A stretch of DNA of 64,000 bases from positions 1,309 through 65,308 of the forward strand of contig DHDR01000010.1 of assembly GCA_002399445.1 (NCBI GenBank), given 5' to 3'. A model generated the notes under the pieces. That model was not told where the DNA came from and made no database searches. It saw only the letters and a list, made by a program, of their open reading frames with translations. Position numbers and translations under genes: made by a program. Shown piece by piece: positions 1-8,900 of the stretch. Each line of letters begins with the position of its first letter. The first letter of the stretch is position 1. The DNA is from Ruminococcaceae bacterium UBA4871 (lineage in GTDB: Bacteria > Bacillota > Clostridia > Oscillospirales > Acutalibacteraceae).

Positions 1-22
1 TATATAGTTTCTCTTTCATGCA

Positions 23-700
23 TCAATAAGGAATGCTGCTTTCAAAACGATGTTCCTTATTCATGATAATTTCTACATCAGCGATTTGTTTTATAAATTC
101 CCGATTATGTGTTGCAAGAATGATCAATTTGTCAGGCGATTTTATGCTGCAGATAAATTGTGTAATCCACTTTTGACCTTCTTCATCAAGCCCGCTGATG
201 GGTTCATCTAAAATCAAAACGGATGGCTCCATTGCCAGCACAGCTGCCAGCGCTGCCCGCTTTTTTTCCCCTCCGCTCAAATTAAACGGGGCTCTTGAAC
301 GGACATTTTGGAGTTTCAAAAGGCGGATGTATTTTTCAACACGGCTTATGATCTCACCATCCGCAAGGCCAAGCTGATGTAAGCCAAAAGCAATTTCATC
401 TTCCACACTTTTGGTAAAAAGCTGAATTTCTGAATTTTGAAAAACATAGCCGATCCTTTTGTGAAAACTTTTTGCGAATTTTTGGCTCCTCATTTTCTTT
501 TCTGTAATTTCTTCACCATCAAAAAAATATTTTCCAGAAGTGGGGAAATCCAGACCATTTAGAATCCGAAAAAGAGTTGATTTACCGCATCCATTTGGAC
601 CGTGGAGAACATAACATTTTCCCATCTCAAAGGTATAAGTCACATGGCTTACTGCCGTACTTTGCGGATAGGAAAAACTAACATCATGAAGTTGAATCAT
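23..700 (-). CDS. cbiO: ECF transporter ATPase CbiO (cobalt/nickel)
   Basis: ATP-hydrolysing subunit of an energy-coupling-factor transporter that powers Co2+ or Ni2+ uptake with CbiM and CbiQ at the membrane. The protein shows Walker A GPNGCGKST (about residues 34-42), Q-loop YVFQN, ABC signature LSGGEKKR, Walker B VLILDEP and the switch histidine in LATHN, so it should be active. I place the start at 700, where ATG overlaps the cbiQ stop as ATGA and the product begins MIQLHDVSFSYP as is usual in the family. An in-frame ATG at 712 would add four residues. The length of 225 aa is slightly short for the family. It is the last gene of cbiM-cbiQ-cbiO. Cobalt versus nickel cannot be decided from this subunit. 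Confidence 0.93.
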   Translation of the reverse strand: MIQLHDVSFSYPQSTAVSHVTYTFEMGKCYVLHGPNGCGKSTLFRILNGLDFPTSGKYFFDGEEITEKKMRSQKFAKSFHKRIGYVFQNSEIQLFTKSVEDEIAFGLHQLGLADGEIISRVEKYIRLLKLQNVRSRAPFNLSGGEKKRAALAAVLAMEPSVLILDEPISGLDEEGQKWITQFICSIKSPDKLIILATHNREFIKQIADVEIIMNKEHRFESSIPY

Positions 701-1431
701 TTTATCATCCATTCACTGTAAAAGAACAGGGCTGCCATGGCAGGAATCAGCAGTAGGTACGCGGCATCGAACGCGTTGAATTTATGAGAAGTATAACTTT
801 TATATTCTCCATCAAAGCATCTGCAGGCCATTGCCTCTGAAGTTTCTTGTGACAGCTGCTGTGCCTTTAAAAAAGTTGTTCCGAGGATACCGCCTGTCTG
901 GGAAGTTTTCCAGTTTGTTTTTCCAACACTCCTTAACGATACTGCTTCTCCAATTGCGTGGCTGTATCTACCTAATACGACTAGGAAACGAACGGTTGTG
1001 TCAAGGACAAACACAAATATCTGGGGCATATGGCATGTGCGGAAAGCATCTGTGATTTCTTTCCATGACATAGTAGCATTCATCAGGGACAATACCAGCA
1101 CAGATTCAAAAACTTTCATAGTTACGGTAGTTATTGTGCGCGGCGAACCAAGAAAAATGGATGGAAGTAAAAATATTACGGCAAATAAAACAGCAGTCAG
1201 CACAGGTTTTAAAATTTGCCAGATTACGGCGGCTTTTTTCATGGAAAGACGGAGTAATTCTATAGCAATGACGATTAAAACAAAGAGGGCATTTTTTGCA
1301 AGCGCACATAACAAAATACAAAGGATACAGGCAAAAATTCGCAGTGCAGGCAAAACTTTTGATTTTTGCGGCTGCGTATCATCCTCCATCAGGCTGGAAA
1401 TGAAGCGCATAATCTTTAAACTTGTTCTCAA
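697..1431 (-). CDS. cbiQ: ECF transporter transmembrane subunit CbiQ
   Basis: Integral membrane coupling (T) component that links the CbiO ATPase to the substrate-binding CbiM. The 244 aa protein has several hydrophobic segments, roughly residues 28-60, 70-95, 100-120, 135-155 and a C-terminal one. The cytoplasmic SLRSVG and MACRCFDGEY segments (about residues 166-210) correspond to the region that couples to the ATPase in CbiQ proteins. The start is a TTG at 1431 preceded by AAGGAG nine bases upstream. It lies 20 bases after cbiM and overlaps cbiO by four bases, so the three genes form one translationally coupled operon. Confidence 0.9.
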   Translation of the reverse strand: MRTSLKIMRFISSLMEDDTQPQKSKVLPALRIFACILCILLCALAKNALFVLIVIAIELLRLSMKKAAVIWQILKPVLTAVLFAVIFLLPSIFLGSPRTITTVTMKVFESVLVLSLMNATMSWKEITDAFRTCHMPQIFVFVLDTTVRFLVVLGRYSHAIGEAVSLRSVGKTNWKTSQTGGILGTTFLKAQQLSQETSEAMACRCFDGEYKSYTSHKFNAFDAAYLLLIPAMAALFFYSEWMIK

Positions 1432-1451
1432 TATGCTTTTCTCCTTTTCCT

Positions 1452-2447
1452 TTACTCTGCTGATGCTGTCTTGTGGCTGTGCACGCCTGAAATTAATTTA
1501 AAAAGAATAACCAGAACTGCAGCTCCTATCATGGCCGACAATATGTAACCAAACCAGTTTGGCAGGCCCACAATAGAATAATCCGGAAGAAGAGCTTTGT
1601 AGTGAATTCCGGACATCATACCGGAAGGTGTAAATCCTACACCGGTAGCAGCAATTTCGTCTTTGCTCCATTCCCCCCAAGCGGAACCTTCCGCAAGCAA
1701 ACCAATTGGTGTTAGGACAATCAGTGCAGCAAGAAGAATCCGAATTGGCAGCGGAGTTTTTGCCTTTTCTCTGTTTCCTATTTTTGCTTTAAAATCCGGG
1801 GATACTTTTTCTACAAAGAGCAGTACGAAAACTGTAAAAACGACCTCTGCCAAACCAAAGAAAGTGAGGTGCCCGCCAAGCATGGCCGGAATTGAAATGT
1901 TTAGACCATATGGGCAGTACATGGCTTTTCCTGCTGCGTCCTGAAACAGCATGGGCTGAATACCAAATTCAATTGCAGCGCAAAGTGCAGCCGCATTAAT
2001 GCCAACATAGGAGCCGATTGCAGCACCTAATATGCCGTTCTTGTTTTTTTTCAGATGTTTGTTGATGAAGGTTGCAATTATGTACCCGACAAATGGAAGG
2101 ACAAATGCCATATTAAAACAATTGGCACCAAAACTTAAAATTCCTCCATCTCCAAAAATGAGTGCCTGCAGCAGTAATGTAACGCTAATCGATATGCAGG
2201 CCGCGTATGGTCCTAGTAAGAGTGCAATCAGGGTTCCCCCGACAGCGTGACCTGTGGTACCTCCGGGAATGGGAACATTGAACATCATGCTGATAAAGGA
2301 GAATGCTGCCGCAACACCCATCAGTGGTAATTTCTCTTTTGGAATTTCTTTTTTAATTTTTTTGATGGATATCGTCCATACAGGTACCATTGCCGCAGCC
2401 ATCACGGCGCATGTTTGGGGACTTAGATAGTTATCTGGAATATGCAT
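1452..2447 (-). CDS. cbiM: Cobalt/nickel ECF substrate-binding protein CbiM with PDGLE-type C-terminus
   Basis: Membrane S component that captures Co2+ or Ni2+. The N-terminus begins MHIPDNYL; in this family the amino terminus and His2 ligate the metal, and a second conserved histidine lies in GGTTGHAVGGT. Residues 1-220 form the multi-helix CbiM domain. Residues about 250-331 (ending in a PDYSIVGL-like segment and a final transmembrane helix) resemble the PDGLE/CbiN-like module, so one 331 aa polypeptide probably replaces separate CbiM and CbiN; no free cbiN is present. AAGGAG precedes the ATG. The gene is first in the cbiMQO operon and sits behind a 300-base leader with an intrinsic terminator. 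Confidence 0.92.
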   Translation of the reverse strand: MHIPDNYLSPQTCAVMAAAMVPVWTISIKKIKKEIPKEKLPLMGVAAAFSFISMMFNVPIPGGTTGHAVGGTLIALLLGPYAACISISVTLLLQALIFGDGGILSFGANCFNMAFVLPFVGYIIATFINKHLKKNKNGILGAAIGSYVGINAAALCAAIEFGIQPMLFQDAAGKAMYCPYGLNISIPAMLGGHLTFFGLAEVVFTVFVLLFVEKVSPDFKAKIGNREKAKTPLPIRILLAALIVLTPIGLLAEGSAWGEWSKDEIAATGVGFTPSGMMSGIHYKALLPDYSIVGLPNWFGYILSAMIGAAVLVILFKLISGVHSHKTASAE

Positions 2448-2563
2448 TTTAAAGTTTCTCCTTCATTTCCAAAGATCAAAACAGCTGATTTAGATTTAAA
2501 AGACTTATTTGTTTACATGCCTTTTTAGAAAAACAGGTTTCGCATTTTTAATTGTCGACAGAT

Positions 2564-2607
2564 AAAAAGAAGATACCATACCTTTTATCGAAAAGGTACA
2601 GCATCTT
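2564..2607 (-). terminator. Intrinsic terminator inside the cbiM leader
   Basis: On the minus strand a hairpin with a 17-bp stem (four G.U/G-C pairs in its middle) and a CGAT loop is followed by CTTTTTAT. It lies between the cbi promoter and the cbiM start, so it can only act as a premature terminator of this transcript. That is the arrangement of a transcription-attenuating riboswitch. Confidence 0.8.
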
Positions 2608-2754
2608 CCTAATGCTAATTCTATAGAAGACAATCATTAAGGATAAGACCAGCTTCATGCCGGATCCAGCTGCTTCTATGCAACTGACAGGAAAGCGTCG
2701 CTTCCATAAGTGCTTGTTGTGATTTTAAACATTTAAATCATTATATTCACAACA
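2608..2754 (-). promoter_or_regulatory. Structured leader upstream of cbiM, candidate metal or cofactor riboswitch
   Basis: Between the promoter and the leader terminator the minus-strand RNA can form a long-range GTTGTGA/TCACAAC pairing (around 2713-2750). This is followed by tandem hairpins with stems CAGTTGC/GCAGCTG and CCGGC/GCTGG (around 2649-2692). The position before a Co/Ni transporter and the downstream terminator suggest a ligand-controlled switch. GCAGCTGG and CCGGCATGA are reminiscent of the NiCo (czcD) class, but I cannot confirm the class. I see no B12-box of the cobalamin riboswitch. Confidence 0.5.
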
Positions 2755-2760
2755 TTATTT

Positions 2761-2789
2761 ATCATATATCACATTTGGTAATTTGTCAA
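2761..2789 (-). promoter_or_regulatory. Promoter of the cbiMQO operon
   Basis: Read on the minus strand, TTGACA (2789-2784), a 17-base spacer and TATGAT (2766-2761) form a near-consensus housekeeping promoter. Transcription would begin near 2754, giving a leader of about 300 bases. The 458-base gap 2448-2905 holds this promoter, the leader and the terminator; I see no gene in it. Confidence 0.75.
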
Positions 2790-2905
2790 TTGTTTCTTGT
2801 TCCAAACAGTAATTTGTAAATACTACTTTACAAAAAGCTAAAATTCCGAATTTATAAAACGATCCAGTGTAAGCATCATGTGAGATCTTTTATAGAGATG
2901 TGTGC

Positions 2906-3865
2906 TTATTCAATTTTGCAGACATTTTTTGGTGAACCGGAGAGATATGCCTTCACATTGTCAAACTCAATTTTTGCACGGCTTAGCATGGATTCCTGAG
3001 ACAAAAATGCTGTATGAGGTGTCAGAAGAATGTTCTTTGCCTGCAGAAGGGGATAATCTTTGGGGAGTGGAGGTTCTATATCAAAAACATCAATGCCTGC
3101 TCCTGCGAGTTTTCCGCTGTTTAGTGCTTCTGCCAGTGCTTCATTATCAACAATTGCACCGCGTGCACAGTTCAGAAAGACAGCTCCAGACTTCATTTGG
3201 GCAAACTGTTTTTTACCAAATGATTTTCGGGTTTGAGCAGTAAGCGGCAGATGCAGAGAAACAATGTCACTGTTTTGCAGCAGGTTTTCCAGACTGGTAA
3301 AGCGGATTCCTGCAGCCTTCGCTTTATCGGATTCATGGCGGGCATAGCCAAGCAGCTTTGCACCAAATGCACCGAATAGTTGAGCAGTGCGGATGCCAAT
3401 GCGTCCGGTGCCGACAATCCCAACGGTGCGTCCGCGCAGTTCGCCGCCGACAAGCCCTGCAGAGGTTCCGCCTGTTCTAGCTGCGCTGTCGCCCTGCCGG
3501 ATGTGGCGCAGTACGCCGATTGCAAGGCCGACTGTCAGTTCCGCTACACTTTCATTGGAATATCCAGCGCAGTTGCAGACAGTAATGCCATTCTTTTTAC
3601 ATGCCGAAAGACCCACATGATCAATTCCTGTAAAGGCAACGGCTAACATCTTAAGCTTTTTGGCGGATTCTACGACTTCATCTGGATAGGGATTGTTGGC
3701 AATCATAATGATATCGGAATCTTTGGAACGTTCCGCAAGTTCGTTTTTGTCGGTTGTTTTAGAGTTATAGTAAACAAACTCATGACCTGCCTTTTTTAAG
3801 TCCTCAGACAGACCACAGATTACACTTTCCGGTACACCGAGGGGTTCCAGCAAACTGATTTTCAA
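2906..3865 (-). CDS. D-isomer specific 2-hydroxyacid dehydrogenase
   Basis: NAD(P)-dependent cytoplasmic oxidoreductase of the D-2-hydroxyacid dehydrogenase family (phosphoglycerate, hydroxypyruvate and D-lactate dehydrogenase relatives). The 319 aa protein has the Rossmann motif VGTGRIG (about residues 150-156). It also has the family catalytic set: Arg in NCARGA, Glu in DVFDIEPP and His in TPHTAFLS. No ACT regulatory domain follows, unlike many SerA proteins. The start is TTG at 3865 with AGGAAG upstream. It is a single gene upstream of the cbi operon on the same strand. The substrate is unknown; glyoxylate/hydroxypyruvate or D-3-phosphoglycerate are the likeliest. Confidence 0.85.
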   Translation of the reverse strand: MKISLLEPLGVPESVICGLSEDLKKAGHEFVYYNSKTTDKNELAERSKDSDIIMIANNPYPDEVVESAKKLKMLAVAFTGIDHVGLSACKKNGITVCNCAGYSNESVAELTVGLAIGVLRHIRQGDSAARTGGTSAGLVGGELRGRTVGIVGTGRIGIRTAQLFGAFGAKLLGYARHESDKAKAAGIRFTSLENLLQNSDIVSLHLPLTAQTRKSFGKKQFAQMKSGAVFLNCARGAIVDNEALAEALNSGKLAGAGIDVFDIEPPLPKDYPLLQAKNILLTPHTAFLSQESMLSRAKIEFDNVKAYLSGSPKNVCKIE

Positions 3866-4015
3866 TGCAATCTCTTCTTCCTGTTATTTAACATATTACT
3901 TCCTAAAATGATTATAAGATAAGAGATTTCGCTTGTCAATTCCTGCTTGGCGGGATCCTGTTATTTGCGTCTTCTAAGCTTTGTTTAATGAATAAAAAGT
4001 TTTAGAATTGGATTC

Positions 4016-4056
4016 ATAAAAATTGAAGGGCAGACCAATTGCGGTCTGCCCTTCAA
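4016..4056 (-). terminator. Terminator of htrA
   Basis: A perfect 14-bp inverted repeat (TTGAAGGGCAGACC and its complement, six-base loop) is followed on the minus strand by TTTTTAT, 40 bases after the htrA stop. Confidence 0.85.
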
Positions 4057-4096
4057 GAGAGAGGAGAAATTTATGAAAAAAAGACTTGTAAGCAAA

Positions 4097-5740
4097 TTAG
4101 GAAGAACTCTTACCGGTTTGTGCAATTAGTTTTACAGTAACCTCTTTGCTGTGGCCTGTCTGTAAACTGTAAAGTGTGAGTTTTACGGTGTCTCCGGCCT
4201 TTTTCTTTGTTACGGCAGAAGTGATGGTTCCGCTGGATATGACAGAAGTACCGTCAATTTTAGTAATCATATCGCCCACCGTAACCCCTGCTTTGGTCAG
4301 GGCAGAATTAGTGATTTTCTGAATTACAAATCCGGTAGTAGAAAGGCCGTAAATACGTGCCGAAACGGAATCTACCATGCGCCCACTGATGCCTAATACC
4401 GCGCGGTCTTTCACATAGCCATATTGTTTGAGACTTGAAATAATTGGTTGTGCATCATTGATTGGAATTGCAAAACCAAGGCCTTCAGCAGATGTCCCGC
4501 CAACCTGTGTCAGCTTACTGGAATTGATGCCGATTACTTGGCCATACATGTTGACCAGTGCGCCGCCGGAATTACCGGGGTTAATGGCGGCATCTGTTTG
4601 GATACACTGGCGGGTATAACCAGTGTCGCTGTCTGTGATGGTACGGTTCAATGCAGAAATATTGCCAAATGTCGCACTTGAGGCCAGCTCACTGCCGCCA
4701 GGATTCCCGATTGCAACAATTTCGTCTCCAATTTTTAAGCTGCTGCTGTCGCCAAACTCAGCGGCAGCCAGACCTGTTGCATTGATTTTAATCAGCGCAA
4801 GATCCGTCACTTCATCGCTGCCGATTAGCTTTGCTTCATAACTCTTGCCGCTGCTGAGGACGACTTTCAGCGCAGAAGCACCATCAACAACATGGGCATT
4901 GGTCATGATGTAGCCGTCACTGCTGATGATTACGCCGGAACCTTCCCCTGAAGGAGAGATACCATCACTTGAATTGGAACTGGTTCCACCATTCTTTCTG
5001 TTTGAGCTGCCGTTTTGGCCATTATCGTTTCCAAATAGACTGGTATTGTTATAAGAATTATCACTATCATTCGTCCCTGTTCCTGAAAAATCAAATTCAT
5101 TGGAAACATTCTGATAATTTTGAACCAAAACCACGCTGGGAATTACTTTTTGACATACCTGCTGCTTTGTTAAAAGTTTACCCTTGGAAGTACCGGAGCT
5201 GGTAGATGCGGCGGAACCACTTGAATTGTCAATCAATTTTGTAATTGCAAAAGCAGAACCACCAGAACTGGAGTTACCAAAGTGAATAACTCCATTATTG
5301 ACCAGTGCTACAAAAATGCCGATTGAACAAGCGGAAATTACGAAACACCCGACAATACCAGCTAATATTCGGCTCCACATGTGGCTGCCTTTTCGGTCGT
5401 GTCTTTTCTTTTCTCGGTACATCTTTTTTTGTCCCGGGTCTTGATACTGGGGTGGCTGCCATGTGTTTTGATGCCAAACTGGTTCTTGCTGTGCAGCATT
5501 ATAAGGCGCGGATGAATCATTGGAATTTTGATCATGCCACTGCGTGGAAGAACCTCCAACATCCTCTTCATTCGGTGAATAAGAGTCTGAATGAATATGC
5601 CCAGTGTGATAAGTATCTCCACTCCAAACAGCTTCACTCTTCTTATTAGAATTGGCATTTCCTTCTGGGTTATTCACATTGCCGCTGTTTGCATCTGCAT
5701 TTTCACGGTCAGTTGAATTCTTCTGATTGGAATCATCCAT
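4097..5740 (-). CDS. htrA: HtrA/DegP-like membrane-anchored serine protease with PDZ domain
   Basis: Trypsin-like surface protease that degrades or refolds misfolded exported proteins. I start it at 5740 (MDDSNQK), nine bases after AAAGGA; an in-frame ATG at 5758 overlaps that ribosome binding site. Residues 1-115 are a long Asn/Ser/Gln-rich, probably cytoplasmic stretch. One transmembrane helix follows (about 122-150), then a Ser/Gly/Asn-rich linker, the protease domain and a C-terminal PDZ domain (about 435-540). The triad is visible: His in TNAHVV, Asp in DLALIK, Ser in GNSGGAL. At 547 aa it is longer than usual because of the N-terminal tail. Tandem 16-bp repeats lie directly upstream. 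It is monocistronic. Confidence 0.93.
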   Translation of the reverse strand: MDDSNQKNSTDRENADANSGNVNNPEGNANSNKKSEAVWSGDTYHTGHIHSDSYSPNEEDVGGSSTQWHDQNSNDSSAPYNAAQQEPVWHQNTWQPPQYQDPGQKKMYREKKRHDRKGSHMWSRILAGIVGCFVISACSIGIFVALVNNGVIHFGNSSSGGSAFAITKLIDNSSGSAASTSSGTSKGKLLTKQQVCQKVIPSVVLVQNYQNVSNEFDFSGTGTNDSDNSYNNTSLFGNDNGQNGSSNRKNGGTSSNSSDGISPSGEGSGVIISSDGYIMTNAHVVDGASALKVVLSSGKSYEAKLIGSDEVTDLALIKINATGLAAAEFGDSSSLKIGDEIVAIGNPGGSELASSATFGNISALNRTITDSDTGYTRQCIQTDAAINPGNSGGALVNMYGQVIGINSSKLTQVGGTSAEGLGFAIPINDAQPIISSLKQYGYVKDRAVLGISGRMVDSVSARIYGLSTTGFVIQKITNSALTKAGVTVGDMITKIDGTSVISSGTITSAVTKKKAGDTVKLTLYSLQTGHSKEVTVKLIAQTGKSSS

Positions 5741-5755
5741 AGTTCTCATTCCTTT

Positions 5756-5787
5756 CATTAAAAGATCGTGACATTAAAAGATCGTGA
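5756..5787 (-). repeat. Tandem 16-bp direct repeat upstream of htrA
   Basis: Two exact head-to-tail copies of a 16-mer (minus strand TCACGATCTTTTAATG) at 5772-5787 and 5756-5771 end right before the htrA ribosome binding site. They could be an operator for a stress regulator, like the heptad repeats bound by CtsR but with a different sequence. They could also be a chance duplication. Confidence 0.6.
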
Positions 5788-5916
5788 TCTTCATTTCTCT
5801 TTGACTGTGATATTATTATGCCCGGTATATGTGAATACTGCGTGACGAATAAAATAAAAATAGATGATTTTGTAATTCTCGCAAAATCTGACAGAGAGGT
5901 ACAAAAAGCGTTTTGT

Positions 5917-5959
5917 CTAAAACGAGAAGGCCCTGTACATTACTGCACAGAGCCTTCTC
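5917..5959 (-). terminator. Terminator of nifJ
   Basis: On the minus strand GAGAAGGC(T)CTGT pairs with ACAG(G)GCCTTCTC, followed by GTTTTAG, 22 bases after the nifJ stop. Confidence 0.8.
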
Positions 5960-5981
5960 ATTTATTGGATTCTGGAAAAAC

Positions 5982-8900
5982 TTATAATTTAGATAATTTC
6001 TCGAGATGCTCGTAGTTTTCCTTAGCATCCTCTTCTGCCTTTGCAAACAGTGTCTTAGCACGATCTGGGAAAGAACGTGTCAAACTGTTGTAACGAACTT
6101 CACCCATGATGAAGTCATGGTAGCTGGCAGAAGGAGCCTTGCTGTCAAGCTGGAATGGATTCTTGCCTGCTTGAGCCAAACGAGGATCAAAGCGGAACAA
6201 GTTCCAGTAACCAGAGTCAACGGCCTTTTTCTCTTCTGTCTGAGCGATGCTCATACCACCTTTAATACCGTGGTTGATGCAAGGTGCATAAGCAATGATA
6301 ATAGATGGACCATGATAGCTCTCAGCTTCATGGAAAGCCTTGATGCACTGGTTCATATTTGCTCCCATTGCTACATGAGCAACGTAGACATAACCATATG
6401 TCATAGCAATACCAGGCAGATCCTTCTTCTTAGTCGCTTTACCAGTAGCAGCAAACTGAGCAACAGCACCTGCTGGAGTAGACTTGGAAGCTTGTCCGCC
6501 GGTGTTGGAATAAACTTCTGTATCGAAGACCAAAATATTGACATCTTCACCGGAAGCGAGAACGTGGTCAACGCCGCCGAAGCCAATGTCGTAGCACCAG
6601 CCATCGCCGCCCAAGATCCACATGGACTTCTTAGCAAGGAAGTCTTTGTCTTCGAGTGTTTCCTTGGAAAGTTCACAGCCAGCAGACGCAGCTTTTTCCA
6701 ACTCAGGGATCAAAGCATCAGTTGCTGCACGGTTATCTGTGCTGCTATCTTTCGTGTCAAGATAATTCTTGCAGGCAGTTTTCAGCGCTGCAGAACTCTT
6801 TTCATTGTTCATAATCTGCTCAATGTAACCCTGCAGACGTCCGCGGACAGAATTCTGTGCCAAAGCCATTCCTAAACCAAACTCTGCATTGTCCTCAAAC
6901 AGCGAGTTGTCCCAAGCAGGACCAAAACCACGCTTATTGCATGTGTAAGGTGTACTTGGAGCAGATGCACCCCAGATGGAGGAGCAGCCAGTTGCATTGG
7001 CAATGTACATACGGTCACCAAACAACTGAGTTGCCAGTTTCGCGTAAGGAGTTTCACCGCAGCCTGCGCATGCGCCGGAGAACTCAAGCAGTGGCTGTTT
7101 GAATTGGCTCCCCTTGACGGTGGTTTCCTTAAACTTTGCAAGTACTTCCGGCTTTGCATCGATCTTCAAACCAGCATTGAAACCTTCCTGAGAGGAAACT
7201 TGCGTATCCATCGGTTTCAAAGTCAAAGCCTTGTTGCCCTTCATACCTGGGCAGACATTTACACAGCTGCCGCAGCCTTGACAATCATAAGCAGAAACTG
7301 TAACTGCAAATTTCAGACCAGGCATGCCAGTCATATCTTTTGTCTTCTGACTTGCCGGCATTTTAGCAGCTTCCTCAGCGGTCAAAGCGACCGGACGGAT
7401 AGCAGCATGCGGGCAGACATAAGAACAGAAATTACACTGGATACAGTTGTCCGGGTTCCATTCCGGAACATCAATGGCAATACCGCGTTTCTCAAAAGCA
7501 GCAGTGCCGGCAGGAACAGTACCGTCAGCCATGTCTACAAAAGTGGAAACAGGCAGCTCATTGCCCTTATATTTATTTGCAGGAATCAGGACTTCGTTGA
7601 CATACTTCTCAACGTCCTTATTTGCACAGGTGACCTTTTTCGCCTTGCAGTCATCGGCTGCATTTTTCCAGCTTGCCGGTACATTGACTTTATGGTATTC
7701 TTTTGCACCGCGTTCGATAGCCGCATGGTTCATATCGACGATCTTCTGGCCCTTTTTGCTATAGGACTTTGTAGCAGCGTCCTTCATGTATTGGATAGCC
7801 TTCTCGCCAGGAATAATGCTTGCAATGGAGAAGAATGCAGACTGAAGAATTGTATTGATACGCTTGCCCAAACCAATTTCCTTGCCAAGTTTTACGCCGT
7901 CGATGGTGTAGAAGTTGATGTTGTGGTCAGCAATATATTTTTTCATTTTACCGGGGAGCTTTTTATCGAGTTCCTCGTCAGTCCACTCGCAGTTGAGCAG
8001 GAAACTGCCGCCGTCTTTCAGGTCCTGAACCATGTCATAATCATAGACATAAGAAGCCTTGTGGCAGGCAACAAAATCAGCTTTGCTGATGTAATAAGTG
8101 GACTTAATCGGCTTATCGCCAAAACGCAGATGAGAAACAGTCAGGCCGCCGGACTTTTTGGAGTCATAAGCAAAGTAGCCCTGTGCATACATGTCTGTAT
8201 GGTCACCGATAATTTTAATGGAGTTTTTATTTGCACCGACAGTACCATCAGCGCCCAAGCCCCAGAACTTACAGGAATGTGTACCCTTCGGTGTCGTGTC
8301 TGGATTCTCTTTGACATCCAGAGACAGATGCGTTACATCATCAACGATACCAATAGTAAAGCGCTTCTTCGGGGAAGCAGATTCCATGTTGCGGTAAACA
8401 GCAACAATGTCACCAGGGGTGGTGTCTTTGGAACCGAGTCCGTAACGGCCGGTGTACATAGGTGTATCCTGGAACTGTGTGCCAGCCAGAGCTGCCAGAA
8501 CATCCAGATACAGTGGCTCACCGATGGAACCAGGCTCACGTGTACGATCCAGAACAGAGATTTTTTTGACAGTGCTGGGCAGTATGTCTGTCAAATATTT
8601 CGCTACAAATGGGCGATACAGATGTACCTTAACCAAACCGACTTTTTCACCGGCAGCGCACAGGTAGTCCACCACTTCTTCAGCGGCTTCACAAACAGAA
8701 CCCATTGCAATAATGACTTCTTCTGCATCTGGAGCACCATAATAGTTAAAAGGTTTATAGTCAGTGCCGATTTTTGCATTGACCTGATTCATGTAATCAA
8801 CAACGATTTCCGGCAAAGCATCATAATATTTATTGGAAGCTTCACTTGCCTGGAAGAAGAAGTCATCATTCTGGGCAGTACCACGGGTAACAGGATGCTC

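Noticed and set aside
2608..2754. Cobalamin riboswitch before cbiM
   Set aside because: I could not find the conserved B12-box or the expected core; only the transporter context suggested it.
5756..5787. CRISPR-like repeat
   Set aside because: There are only two adjacent 16-bp copies, with no spacers and no cas genes in the window.
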